64,000 nt of DNA. Origin: Geosiphon pyriformis (Eukaryota > Glomeromycota > Glomeromycetes > Archaeosporales > Geosiphonaceae). The notes beneath the pieces are model-generated. The model had not been told where the DNA came from. It saw only the letters and a program-made list of their open reading frames with translations, and did not search any database. Shown here piece after piece: positions 11,791-22,869 of the stretch. The stretch is taken from the NCBI GenBank assembly GCA_016748015.1, contig JAAOMT010000697.1, positions 492,897 to 556,896 of the forward strand. Reading direction: 5' to 3'. Each line of letters starts with the position of its first letter. Position 1 is the first letter of the stretch. Both the position numbers and the translations under genes were made by a program.

Positions 11791-14700
11791 ATGTCGCAAT
11801 GGATTCCACCAGGTGAGTCTTTAACATTCAATTTTTAACTTTCAAGAGGCTTTTCACTTTTATTACTCTGGCCTCTCTTCTGAGATTCAATAGGCAAACT
11901 ATTGTGAATCATGTTTCAACATAAATTCTTTCTTGTAATGAGGGAATTGGCTCACAAACCTTTATAATGTTTCAAAAAGTCTTTTCTTTCAGTGTTTCTA
12001 ATGAATCAAGGTTCCCTTCTCATAAACAGGCCAATACCCACCACCACCTCAACAGCCTTCTTATTCGAGTTATCAAGGTCCTCCTCCAGGGGCAATAAAT
12101 CAATACATTCAACCTATGAGGCCCCCTTATCAACGGCCACTTTTGTCTTCTTCTACTTCCCCTCCTCTTGATGACCTCGCTATTTCATTTGATAGTCTAG
12201 CAATGTCTTTAAGAGCGACTGCTGGCCCTACGGAATTGGAGAATTTTCAAGTGTCGCTTTCCTTGTTGATGCACGATTGTTCTCAATCTAATATTCAGGT
12301 ATAAATCTCTCTTGCCTTCTTTTCATTGTAGAAATTATTTTTAATCACCAAGATTGGTTCGAATATTGGTTTGTCTGTTAACAGCGCGGCAAAACATGGA
12401 TATTTGATCATTGCACAACCTCGGCACAATTTGAAGTTCTTGCACGTTTCATAATATCGTTATCGAAATCTCGACCAATTTTTGAGGACAAGTTACATCT
12501 AATATACCTTATCAATGACGTTCTGTTCCATAGGTTAATTTGATCAAGTTAGGGCATGATTTTTTTCCAATTAAAGAGACTTTTACCAAATGTATATATT
12601 TTTCTTTTTTAACAGTGAACGTCGACAAGAGCCCTGGATCAAAGAGGCATTACATCCACATTTGTTATCTTTACTTCGTGCTGCTTATCATTTCATGGAT
12701 GCATCGGAATCTCAACAAGATAAAGTTCTTAAGGTGATCTTCAAAATCTTTACATTGATCGATAACGAACTTCAGATTTTTTAAGGAGAAATCCAACAAT
12801 AATCTTTATATTTTATACGAAAATAGGTTATTTCCATATGGGGAGATAAACATTACTTTGACGAAATAAAGATAAATGCGCTAAAAGCTGGAGTTCTAAT
12901 ACCACCACCACCTCCTGGTCAGCCTCCTATATCAAACTTTGCTGGACTTTCACTAGGACAACATCCGTTCGGGAATCCACATTTTGCTCTGCAACATTCT
13001 GTTTCGCCTTTTTATAATACAGGACCACCACCACCACCACCACCACCACCGCCACCACCAGCTCCTCTATTTCCTAATCTCCCACAAAATTTACCCCCCA
13101 CAAATCCTCTCATCTCACCTACCCTATCACCTAATCATATGAGACCTATATCTGAACCTGGACCTCCTGGAATTCCATCTCAATTCCTACCCGGACCTTC
13201 TCCGCCAGCTATTCCAATGCAGGGAGTAATTGCTTGCCCTAATATTCCACCTCCAATTCCCCCGGTCCCTGAAAAGAAATATCATGAATTGCCAGCTGGG
13301 TTGATGGTTCCTTTGGTCTCGGTACGAAAATTATTATACCTTGAATTTTTTTGTTTTCTATGTTTTATTCTTTTAATCTTCTACTTATTTCTTCAGCACT
13401 CTTAGAGTGAGAATCCGCCATACTCTCCTATCCCCGTAGCCTCTATTAGAATTCCTCCTCATCGTCTACCACCCACGCCAGAATTGTTGGGCGCTTTAGA
13501 TAAATTTTATGAAGGGCTTAAGTTAATCCTTGCGCCAGAAGAAGAGCAAGAAAGCCTGAAACAAAATATCAAGATTGAATTGGACAAGGAGGGATGGGAA
13601 AACGGATTTCTGGACGATTTCTATAAAAATTTGCAGGTGCGTCGAGCAGCTGCAGCTGCCAAAGCGATTTCCGAAAGACATCGGCGTCATCTTCCCTATC
13701 AAACGCGTGAAAGGGATGATAGAGGAAGAAGATGGTCAAGGGATCGAAGTTATTCCAGATCGAGGTCTTCTTCACGACACCGATCGAGAAGAACAAGGCG
13801 TCGTAGCTATTCTGATTCATCGAGTCGGAGTCGAAGTCGAAGCAGAGGTAGAAGTCGAAGTAGGACGAGACCACCTGGACGCAATAAAATTAGGGGAGAT
13901 AAAAGTCGTAGTAGAAATCGTTCAAGATCAGGTTCAAGAATCCGTTACAGAAGTCATAGTCGGTCCAGGCATTCTTGGCGAAGGGGACGCTCGAGATCTA
14001 CGTCTAGCTCATCCCATTCTAGATCTGCCTCTCGATCAAGATCACTTTCTGAATCAAGGTCTCGGCCTAGGTCCCGATCAAGATCTAGAACACGTACAAA
14101 GTCGATATCTTTATCCCGATCGAGATCGAGATCTATATCAAGGACAAGGAATAGATCAAGGTCTCGATCGACATCCTCTTCTCGATCATATGTGCGTAGG
14201 GGAATTAGAAGTCGTGGCAGGCATCGTCCCAACGATTATAGTTCATCTTTACGCAAACGGCTTCGTAGCCGATCTTATAGTCGATCACGATCAAAAAGTC
14301 CCCAAGCTTATGGTGGTGGTGGTCTAGGCTATTCGGGGCATGGGGAAGAAGGTGCTAGACCCGACAAAATGATATCTGATCAGAATGTTGGGTTTCAAAT
14401 CTTGAAAAAACTTGGTGCGGCTCTCTAAACATTGAAGATCACGAAAATTTCGATTTTTCTTATCAACGCTATAAATTGGCATATTTTCTTAAAAGCTATT
14501 TTACTTTGTAGGTTGGGAAGGTGCTGGCAAGGGATTGGGCTCATCTTCAACAGGTATATCTGAGCCCATCATAAGCGGTGAAGTAAGGCATGGGGAACAT
14601 AAATATTTAGGGGTTGGGCACGATCGAGGTGAAGGTGATGACATTTTCGATCAATATCGTAAACAAAAAAGTTACACCTATCAAAGGATCGATGTTCCTT

Positions 14701-14858
14701 CTAAAGAAAAACCTACAGGATGCTTTCGTTGTGGAAAGGTAAGTCGAAACTGTTATACACTTTCACAATTCTATATTTTGACTACTTTAAATACCCCATA
14801 TTGTCTATAGCCAGGACACATTGCGCGAGAGTGTCATGAAATCGGACCGTTTCATTAA
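11791..14858 (+). CDS. CHERP-like splicing factor: CID, Pro-rich, RS, G-patch and CCHC knuckle
   Basis: Predicted nuclear RNA-processing protein, 778 aa. Eight exons, in frame: 11791-11812, 12030-12298, 12385-12533, 12616-12733, 12827-13321, 13406-14414, 14512-14738 and 14811-14858. Residues ~45-205 form a CID/RPR-like helical domain (TWIFDHCTTSAQFEVLARF, LIYLINDVLF). A Pro-rich part at ~215-350 includes a long proline run encoded by a CCA repeat at 13022-13060. An RS domain spans ~459-650, and a G-patch at ~682-735 (KKLGWEGAGKGLG) continues into GVGHDRGEGDDIFDQYRKQKSY, typical of the CHERP C-terminus. The protein ends with a CCHC knuckle (758-771, CX2CX4HX4C) split between the last two exons. 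Human CHERP binds U2 snRNP factors. The knuckle is not part of the CHERP architecture I know, and no N-terminal SURP domain is visible here. Confidence 0.88.
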
Positions 14859-15035
14859 CATGCAATATGTGCCGTCATCAGAGTAAAGATTAATTAACTA
14901 TTGATTTAACAAAAATGGCGGGTTATTTTTGCCCACGAGTTCTACAACCCAACCGAGATATTAGCTTTTTTTATTTGGCAATGGGGAATTATATCACATA
15001 TTGGTACGTTTTCAGAAATCAGTGGGTACTTCAAT

Positions 15036-15809
15036 CTAAGGCTTCTTTACCAATATTGAATTCAAACCTTGTTTATTTCGGCTTATTTCGATCGCGTAAA
15101 ACTAAAAATATTATGGATTTTATAAATTTTAAAAACGTCAAGATAAAATCGAGGTGTACATTGAAACTTGCCTGTATTCTGGTAACTGTTTGAAACAGAA
15201 GCAATCGAAAATGTGAAAAAGGAGGGTGCTGATAATAATAGCTCATGAGTTAACCGCTTACCAAAAATAGTATTCTCAGCAGTGTAATCGCCATTGACAT
15301 TTATTCGCAACAATGTTCCAAAATTATAATCAGCAACTTTTTTCTCATATTTCATCATCCATTCACGCCATTTAGCCTTTGCCGATTCGATTTTCATTTC
15401 ATCTTCGTTAATTTTGTCGATAGCTAATCCGGCGAAAGTTGATTGAAAATCAGCATAAATTTCATCATCAATGCTATATTATTCGAAGTTAATTAAAAAT
15501 CAGATTCGATATTATGCATGGCCTAATTTAATGCAAAAAAAATCCAAAATATAGTACGGAGTTAGCCGAAGAGATTTGCCATCAAGAGTGGAAATAAGTT
15601 TGAAATATGTTTCCGCGTGGTGAAGCGCCTTCACCGCCCACTGCTTTTCTGGAAGTGCAACAAAGTTCTGTGTGAACTTGAAAATTCGCGCTATTCCCTT
15701 CTCTGCGTTCTATGGATTTAATGATCATGCGGGGTAAAAAACGAAACGATGTTCGTATACCAATGTCGGGATGGTTTTCTTGAAGTTCTTCAGCAGGTGG
15801 TAACGACAT
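15036..15809 (-). CDS. PBDC1: PBDC1 / Ypl225w family protein (eEF1A chaperone)
   Basis: Small cytosolic protein, 143 aa, close to the yeast homologue in length. Five exons on the minus strand: 15761-15809, 15558-15648, 15262-15473, 15172-15185 and 15036-15101. Family landmarks are QWAVKALHHAETYFKL, DGKSLRLTPIDDEIY, the central KAKWREWMMKYEKKVADYNF and the C-terminal TRIQFYAIEISRN. The fourth exon is a 14-nt microexon, and the intron after it starts with GC (CAG|GCAAGT) and ends TTTTTAG. Yeast Ypl225w/Chp1 helps newly made elongation factor 1A fold on the ribosome. The older name, 'polysaccharide biosynthesis domain', is misleading. The gene is convergent with the CHERP-like gene (177 bp between stops) and divergent from the Sec2-like gene. 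Confidence 0.9.
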
Positions 15810-16121
15810 TTTTGGCCGAAGTTTGAAGTTTAATCTAACGGATAAAGGATTGATCGTCCGTATTTCATAAAGGTTACTTGAACCAATCAAATTCCCGCCC
15901 GACAAATTAAACCCAGCCACAAATAAAACTACCGAGCTGAATGCTCAAAATCATTTTACGCTTTTTGGTGTCTCGCGGTGAAACTTGACCAGGTTTCTTG
16001 AAACTCGGTAAACATTTTTTGGGCTATCTCGAGAGTTTGATTTGTCTTTTACTAATCTTCATAATTCCTCTCCCGATGTTATCTCGGTCCAAAGTTTTAT
16101 CGCAATCTGTACTCCTCACAA
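15810..16121. promoter_or_regulatory. Shared divergent promoter region, PBDC1 / Sec2-like
   Basis: 312 bp between two divergent start codons must hold both promoters and 5' UTRs. The sequence is less AT-rich than its surroundings. No specific factor site is recognised. Confidence 0.5.
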
Positions 16122-17969
16122 ATGACAGAGACTGTACCCCTATCAAATCAAGAAGGGAGAGACTTTCACAATGATTTCAAAAACTATCATACTAAACTTC
16201 AGGCAGAGTTTGAGCAAGCTTCTGAAGCCCCGTCAGAATCATTAATGCAAGATATGGATTCACAGAATAAGACGCCACCTATAACGGACACGATAGATCA
16301 GTCGAATAGCGAACCTGAAGGAAACAACATCAGTTCACCAACACCCCCTTCACCAATTTTAGACTTTGAGGTTGAAAAAACACCCTGCCCTGTTGTTTCT
16401 TTGCGTGAAGAAATTCTCGAAGAGGAAGAATTGGCCGACTGTCCTTGTCAAAGATTTAGCGTAGCTCCTGGTTCAGCGACTTGTAGCAATTGTTACAGGA
16501 TGGTGCCTGCAGTGGCTGAATTATACAGAGAACGCTTGCAGCTAGTTGAAGATTTAGATATTTCTCATGACAAAAATAAGGAAGAGTCCGAGAAATCTGA
16601 ACAGAAAAACGTTCAACTTCAAACATTACAAGAAAAACTAGTAAAATTAGAGGATCAACTCGATGCTAAAACCGATGAATTAAATGATCTACAGAGAGCA
16701 ATGTCAGTATTAAATGAGAAATATGTTGATGAAATTGATAAGGTGGCTGAATTACAGCATTCTAAAGATATGGTAGAAGGAGAGCTGGAAGAATTGAGCA
16801 GATCATTATTTGAGCAAGCAAATGGGATGGTGGCTCAAGAAGCAAAACAACGTTATGAGTCGGAAGTGCAACGAAGATTGTTAGAGAACCAACTCCAAGA
16901 AACTCGGGAGAGATTGACAGCCGAAAGTTCACAACTCCAAGAATTACGTGAAAGGATGGAAAAAATGGTCCAGCAACAGCCTGAAACAGATAGTAGACGT
17001 TCAAGCAATCATAGTGATCCTTCTTTTAGGGCCAGCATTGATCTAGCTGAACTTTTTGGTCTGCGTGAAAGATCTCCAGATGCCGCAGCAATATTACCAC
17101 CACCAACAGGGGAGGATGGATTTGGAATTGATGAAGAGCTACTTGCGGAGTTCAAAGACTTCCTTATTCAAAGTCCATCCGTTCGCATTCAAAAAATCCA
17201 TACCATCCCCTTTATGCGACATTGCCTCGATGAGGATATAGATCCGTGTATGCGATTCGGAAATAATCCACGTGTGTCTCCCCGAAGAATCGTTGATGCT
17301 ATTGTTGCGAATACATGTTGCATTGAAGAGGCACCTTTGGGGGCCGATAAAGAATTTGCTCAAAACCTTAATTCTCCAATTCGTAATTCGACTGCTAAGC
17401 CAATGTTATGGGAACGCTTTAGTGGAAATGGTTCATCACTTCCGCGTGCTGGTTGTCAATGTTGTGGTCGGTCCGGCTCTTTGCCCTTCCAGTATCGCAT
17501 AACGACACTTGACGATTGGGCACTGATTGATCGATACTGTCGTGATAGATTAGTAGCAGTTTGCGAATTTTATGTTTTTATTCGCAACATCCGGCAAGGT
17601 CTTTATAATAATCGTAAACTTGAGGATCTTTACGCTGAATGTTTACGCTTAAGGCTACAAATTTTTTATGCAAGACTTGGAGCTTTACCCTCAGTTTTCA
17701 ACACTCTTGGGATAAAGGGTACTGAATTAGCATCGGCACGGAAACCATCGTTGCAATTATGTGAGCTTAGTGAAAAGACATCGGTTGCAATTGAGGATCC
17801 TTCACCGTTAACTACTAATGATTTTGAAGATCAAAATTCAAATTTCCCCATTATTTCGAATGGTGATGCACCTACAAATGGAAATTCAATGCCATCTAGT
17901 CCTACAGATCCTTCCCTACCTGTGACTCATCCTACTGCACCAACAGCTGTAATCGGTATAACTGGATAG
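16122..17969 (+). CDS. Sec2/Rabin8-type Rab guanine-nucleotide exchange factor
   Basis: Single-exon gene, 615 aa, unusual beside its intron-rich neighbours. A Cys cluster at ~105-125 (CPCQ, then CSNC) could bind zinc. It is followed by a long coiled coil (~130-290). Within the coil, ELEELSRSLFEQANGMVAQE at ~220-239 matches the Sec2p/Rabin8 exchange motif, which opens Sec4/Rab8 on secretory vesicles. The C-terminal half holds a conserved-looking block (IPFMRHCLDEDIDPCMRFG), a second Cys motif at ~445-452 (GCQCCGR) and DDWALIDRYCRDRLVAVCEFY. The tail is Ser/Thr/Pro-rich. The ATG at 16122 is the first in frame in a suitable context. Exchange activity and partner are inferred from the family; polarised exocytosis at hyphal tips is the expected role. 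Confidence 0.88.
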   Translation: MTETVPLSNQEGRDFHNDFKNYHTKLQAEFEQASEAPSESLMQDMDSQNKTPPITDTIDQSNSEPEGNNISSPTPPSPILDFEVEKTPCPVVSLREEILEEEELADCPCQRFSVAPGSATCSNCYRMVPAVAELYRERLQLVEDLDISHDKNKEESEKSEQKNVQLQTLQEKLVKLEDQLDAKTDELNDLQRAMSVLNEKYVDEIDKVAELQHSKDMVEGELEELSRSLFEQANGMVAQEAKQRYESEVQRRLLENQLQETRERLTAESSQLQELRERMEKMVQQQPETDSRRSSNHSDPSFRASIDLAELFGLRERSPDAAAILPPPTGEDGFGIDEELLAEFKDFLIQSPSVRIQKIHTIPFMRHCLDEDIDPCMRFGNNPRVSPRRIVDAIVANTCCIEEAPLGADKEFAQNLNSPIRNSTAKPMLWERFSGNGSSLPRAGCQCCGRSGSLPFQYRITTLDDWALIDRYCRDRLVAVCEFYVFIRNIRQGLYNNRKLEDLYAECLRLRLQIFYARLGALPSVFNTLGIKGTELASARKPSLQLCELSEKTSVAIEDPSPLTTNDFEDQNSNFPIISNGDAPTNGNSMPSSPTDPSLPVTHPTAPTAVIGITG

Positions 17970-19276
17970 AATTCCAATTCAGTAATTATTTAATCGTCTA
18001 AATGAAAAGATGTCTCATTTCGGAGTTGTCCTCGCTCAAAGATGGAAACATTCCCTTCCTGATGAATTGACTTTTTTGTCAATTACGACCAAGCTTTTCG
18101 TCTTGTATGATGGTAAAATTACCCGCCCATCTATGTTAAGAGGTAAAAGGAGCATGATAATCAATCCGGGACAACTAAACATTGATTGTATCTTTGCATG
18201 AAAGACAGATCACCTTTGTTTCTTCCTGTCCTTTTGGCCTTTAACATTTTTCATCTTTGCATTTTGGTTATTTTGTTTTCTTTTTTTTTGATATTGATTA
18301 TTTGATTGGACAATCGTCATGTCTCTTCCTTTCTCGCACTATGTATAATTTTTTGATGTTTTATTATATATAACTGTATATTTTTATAATCGCTTTCCCT
18401 CACTTTTTATAACACTATTCAAAATTAATGTCCGGTTTTTTTCTACCCACCAATTGCATCTTTATTGACCAATATTGAAATTCATACAACCTCCGAAAAA
18501 CTGAAAGGTTTTTGTAGAATTGCTATTGATCGTTCAAAAGAAGACTTGAACTTCTCAAACTTAAGATGGTATTTTTCAATATGTTGCCTGATAAATTGAA
18601 CCAAAACCAAATAGGATGGTTTTTATATAACTTTTATTGTGTTTTAAAATGTATAATATAGAAGTTCAAAAATACTTTTTGTAAAACTGGTTTACTTATT
18701 TATTTATTTAGGTCAAAAATAGAAACAAAAGTTTTTTGTATAAGATTGTTTCTTTAAAAAAAACTTTAAAAATAAATTTATTTTTGTGAAAAATATCCAA
18801 TTTTATATTAACAATAAAAAAAATTATTGTAAATTATTAAAAATAAAAATTTTGGTAAATTAAAAAAAATTTTTTTTATTAATTTAATTAAGTATAATTT
18901 TACTAAGTTTTATTCTTAAAAATTAAATTATAGATTTAATTTATGTATTTTTTATATATAACTAATTATTAAAAAACTTTTTTGCATTTTAATACAAAAT
19001 TTATTATACTTATATAATAAGTTTTATATTTATAATTAAAGAAAAAAGTAAATTTAAAACAACTTTTATTATTTTTTAATATATTTAAAGTATTTTTATT
19101 TAGATAATTTTTTTTATAATAAAAATAAATAAACACTACTTTAAAAAAATACTTTTTTTAAGTAAAATAAGCTTTTTATTAGTTTAAAAACAGTATTTTT
19201 GGCTTTAAATAAAAGTTTTTCTTTATTCAAAGTTTTTTTAAGCAGTTTATTAAAAATAGTTTAATATAATTACTGT
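17970..19276. other. 3' UTR and AT-rich intergenic DNA
   Basis: Up to about 18480 the composition is like a transcribed 3' UTR of the Sec2-like gene; an open frame at 18010-18201 lies inside it and is probably not coding. From about 18640 the DNA becomes extremely AT-rich, with no feature until the LTR at 19277. Confidence 0.5.
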
Positions 19277-20163
19277 TGTTACAGGTAATTATTTGAGATG
19301 TTGAAACAAATAACAAATCTGTAATTTGGAACTTAATAGCTATTACTAATAATAATTTTTAAAGATTTTAGAGTTTAAAGATTTTGGTTAAGTTCTTTAT
19401 ATAATAAACAAAGATTTAATTGATAATTATCTTCCATGAATTTTTTTCTTTAGTGTAATGGCCAGTTTATTCTGATTGTTATGCTCTTTTAGTAAGCTAT
19501 TTTTAAGTTTTTTACCTTTGTTTCTAAGTCTTTTACCAGACTATTTTTAATGTCAATTACTTAGTACTTAATCTTTTTAATCAATTAATAAACAACAAAA
19601 AATAAAAATAAAATAAAATAAAATTAAAAATTAAAAAATTAATGTCTTGTTAATAGTTATAATTAAGAGCTATTGGTCTAATGTAGTTAAGTATTAAATT
19701 CTATTAACATGAAGTGTTAATAGTGTAAAAGTGATTAATATTTTTTAATTAGATAATGATAATATAGATTGAATAATAATAGATAATTTTATTAATATTG
19801 ATATAATTCTACTTCAAGTTATAAAAAACTATTTTTTAAAGAAAAGAGTATTAGATAATTACTTATCTCTAACTATTGTTTTTTATTTGAATCTGAATCT
19901 AAACTTAACTACTTTTCTTTTTTTAATATTTTTGCTATATATATATAATTTATGTTATACAATATTTCTTGAAATTTTTTAATTTCTTTAAAAAAAATTC
20001 TGAAATTCTACAATTTTGAAATTTTTTAAAAAGAATTTTGGAATTTTAAAATTTTGAAATCTTATAATTCCTTAAGAAAAATCCTGGAATTCTTCTATTT
20101 ACTATATATTTTTCTTATTGGCTATTTTTCTACTTATTATGATTCCTATTTCTATAATTAATA
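19277..20163 (-). mobile_element. Solo LTR of the gypsy family
   Basis: Begins TGTTACAGG and ends TAATA (TAACA in better copies), with the 4-bp flank CTGT on both sides (19273-19276 and 20164-20167), a clean target-site duplication. Alignable along its length with the LTRs at 27445-28335, 29606-30510 and, in reverse orientation, 20931-21780. The internal landmarks are an A-rich (A4-8T)n tract near 19588-19650 and AGAGCTATTGGT. No PBS or coding sequence follows, so this is a recombined solo LTR. Confidence 0.85.
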
Positions 20164-20229
20164 CTGTTATTACTATTAAAAATTTAAAAATATTTGGTAT
20201 TAAAACTGTTTTTTACTATTGTTTTTTTA

Positions 20230-20930
20230 TTTATTTAAATAATTTTTTTTATTAAAGTTTAATAAGTACAAACTAATTGCTATCTAATATACAAAACCAA
20301 AATTAAAAGTCTTAGCTAAATACAATTCACACTTTTTCTACATATTACCAATTATTCAAACCAATTAAAAACACATTATACTAATGCTTTAAAAGAAAAC
20401 TTATTCAAAGAAAACATTTTTTAAACAATTTCAAATAATATAGTACTATTAAAAATCAAGTTTACTAATTAGTTAGCTATCTTAAAAACATTAGACTTAA
20501 TATTAACTGGTTTATATTTCCAAAATAACAATAAATTAGAAAACATATTATTATTAATAGCAGACAAATTCACATAAAAACCAAACATGTTAATTTTATT
20601 ATAACTACACTTATTTTTTAAAACAATCATATCTCACTCCAATTTATTCACAACTTTGCTAAAAGTACTTATATGTACTAAAATCTCATTGATTTTAAGA
20701 CTGAAAACACTGTTTAATATAAGATTATTTTAACAAACTGCTTAAACACAGTAACCAATATATTAACAAACTTAACAATCAATTTAACCAAAGCTAACAA
20801 CTTAACCAAATTAGATTTCAAAGATACCAACCAAGAAAAAATTAAAAAATTACCAACAATTACAAAAGAAAAAGCAGAAGCCACCAAAAAAAAAACACAG
20901 AAAGATTTAAAAAAGCAAAAATCTTAACAT
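20230..20930 (-). mobile_element. Degenerate copy of the short ORF1-only LINE relative
   Basis: Minus-strand reading matches the plus-strand copy at about 50860-51580: the block equivalent to LTSLKSKLAKLFALI at 20760-20850, the post-ORF block at 20390-20500 and the 3' UTR at 20240-20370. It is strongly AT-converted. The gypsy LTR at 20931 interrupts it; I could not find the missing 5' half on the far side. Confidence 0.7.
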
Positions 20931-21780
20931 TGTTACTCATAGAAATATAGGAAATATATTAGCATAATTATTAACCAATCAAAAGTAAGCGTAGTAAATG
21001 TGGAATTCCAGGATTCCTCTCAGGAATTGCAGGATTCCAGAAATTTCAGGATTCCCCAACGAGGAATTGCAGGATTCCAGAATTCCAGGATTCCTCTCAA
21101 AGGAATCACAGGATTCCAAGAATTTTAAGATTCCTGTCATGAAGAATCGAGGAATTGAGGAATCTCAATTATGTATATATAGCAGTAGTATTAGAAACAG
21201 AAAAGACAGAATTGATACCACAGAATCCTTAGCCTAGAAACAAAAATCATCAAATAAATAATTATTTCATATCTCAATCCACTTTCCACTATCAACACTT
21301 CATGTTGATAATAAGTGATACTTAACCATATTGGAACAATAGCTCTTGATCATGGCTATTAACGGGATACTAATCTGCAAATTGCCTTGGCTTATTTCTT
21401 TTCTTTCTTTATTTTTCTCTTATTTTTCTTTATTTTATTTTGATTTATTATTGTGCACTAACACATTGATTGAAAAGCACTGATTACTGACATCAAGGAT
21501 TGCCTGGTAAAAGACCCCTGTGAAAGGGTAGGATATATACAGAAGATACGAATTACTTACCAGAGAATTGCCGGCCACCAAGCCGAGAAAAGAATTAACA
21601 AACTTGCAAATCTGGGAAGCTCTAGATAAAACAACTATTGAATTTCTGTTCATTATACAAAGAACTCCATCAAAACCTTCAGATACAATGCTCGCAGAAT
21701 CTCATCAACGGAAATAGCTTCATGAGTACCAAGTTATGAGTTGTTATTTACTTCAACAGCAGAAATAATCCCCTGTAACA
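20931..21780 (+). repeat. Gypsy 5' LTR, 850 bp
   Basis: Starts TGTTACTCATAG and ends CCTGTAACA, so the ends form a short inverted repeat (TGTTAC/GTAACA). A TATATATA box lies at about 21172-21179, just after the inverted-repeat-rich U3 part; transcription should start shortly downstream. A T-rich (TTTCT)n part at 21390-21450 is the counterpart of the A-rich tract in the minus-oriented LTRs. Confidence 0.88.
20998..21160 (+). repeat. Palindromic GGAATTCC/GGATTCC repeat cluster in LTR U3
   Basis: About ten short units built from GGAATTCCAGGATTCC and GGAATTGCAGGATTCC, direct and inverted, packed into 160 bp directly upstream of the TATA box. Because GGAATCC-like words are nearly self-complementary, the strand can fold into many alternative hairpins. 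The role (enhancer, silencer or fold-back) is unknown. The open frame across it is a by-product. Confidence 0.85.
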
Positions 21781-21782
21781 TT

Positions 21783-21799
21783 TGGTGCTCCCTGTGAGG
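21783..21799 (+). other. Gypsy primer-binding site
   Basis: TGGTGCTCCCTGTGAGG starts two bases after the LTR end, with the TGG that pairs with the CCA end of a tRNA. Which tRNA is used was not determined. The same site, mutated, follows the LTRs at 56945 and 61708 and precedes the LTR at 29606 in reverse. Confidence 0.8.
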
Positions 21800-21839
21800 T
21801 ATAATCCTACAGAGAACCAGCACCAACCCAAATCTAAAC

Positions 21840-22868
21840 GTGGCAGAATCAGAAAATATAGGAGCAAACCATTTAGGATTCGCGAAATCCTTGTTTCAAC
21901 AATACAGCCAACAATTAGGATTAAACAGTAATCATTACCCAGCTGAATCAGTCTTTAACTTTTACATTAACAACAGAATCACTGAATGCTTAGGAGGAAC
22001 AGTTAACATTGAAGCAACAAGAGAAAACTTTTACACAAAATTATTCCAACATACCAACTTACCAAAGAACTATAGTTTTGCACCAATAATCAGAGAAATC
22101 AACCAGACTATTGAAAGGTACACTCAACAACAATTTCCCATTACCTATGCAGACAAAGGTAAAGGAAGAATACAAATACCAGCACCAATACCAAAAAGAA
22201 TACAGTTACCTAGTTGGAAGAAGCACAGAGTAGAATTACCAACCACTCCATTATATCACTACACACCTGGAAGCGCCATCAACATCTTATTAGTAGACGT
22301 GTCCACCTCAAACATAACATTAACAATTGGAAAATTCCAGTTCCAAAGCAAACAATGGAAAAAAGATTTACTAGGGCCATATAGAGCATATTTTGAAGGA
22401 TTTAAATCACAATCACCAACTCCATTAGGAATTCAATCACCACTGCCTCAACCAGACTTTGGAATCGCTACCCCATGGGAACTATCTGAAGAAAAAGAGG
22501 AAAAAGAATCAGAAGATCAAGAATTTACTTACCAAAACCCGATCACTAAAAACCCAGAAGTTGAAACCCCAAATTTCAAGCTCAGCAAAGTCTAAATCTA
22601 GAAAATTTGGAAATTGAAACCCCGAATCATCAAAGGCAGAACAATCCAAACCCCGAATTAAGTAATCAGCAAAACTTACCTCCGGTAATCATCATCAATC
22701 AACCACTGATTAATCCAGTAGCCAAACTCATACAACAGTCATTTCAACTACCATCCCAACAACCAGTACAATAACAACTACTTCAACAACCACCACAACA
22801 ACCCAACTTAGATCCAATGGCCTATGCACCAATTGCAAAACTTGACAACTTTACTGGTGAAGAAAATG
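21840..22868 (+). pseudogene. Gypsy gag polyprotein, N-terminal part, broken
   Basis: A type of gag N-terminus I recognise as very common in Rhizophagus-type genomes. The first codon is GTG where related copies should have ATG (sequence xxGGCAGAATC), so the start may be lost. The frame is open for 251 codons, with blocks FAKSLFQQYSQQLGLNSNHY, NFYINNRITECLGG and SFAPIIREINQTIERYTQQQ. A frameshift near 22575, a stop at 22593-22595 and another near 22770 then break it. The start of the capsid-like domain (DPMAYAPIAKLDNFTGEEND) is reached before the element is cut at 22869. Confidence 0.82.
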
Positions 22869-22869
22869 A

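Larger units (their letters stand above)
20931..22869 (+). mobile_element. Ty3/gypsy retrotransposon, 5' part with readable gag
   Basis: Consists of a complete 5' LTR, a primer-binding site and gag, then breaks at about 22869, where unrelated sequence starting TGTTACCGGAGG follows. The copy is much less AT-shifted than the related element at 56278-61708, so it is the youngest gypsy copy in the window. No pol or 3' LTR is present. Confidence 0.85.

Noticed and set aside
13575-14327. Second long open frame across the RS domain of the CHERP-like gene
   Set aside because: Out-of-frame reading of the CGA/TCG-rich RS repeat; the RS frame is continuous with the CID and G-patch exons.
14915-15193. 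Plus open frame after the CHERP-like gene
   Set aside because: Antisense to the last two exons and introns of PBDC1, which are supported by family similarity.
20998-21160. Regular short repeats considered as a CRISPR array
   Set aside because: Units are contiguous and palindromic, without unique spacers, and lie in a eukaryotic LTR.
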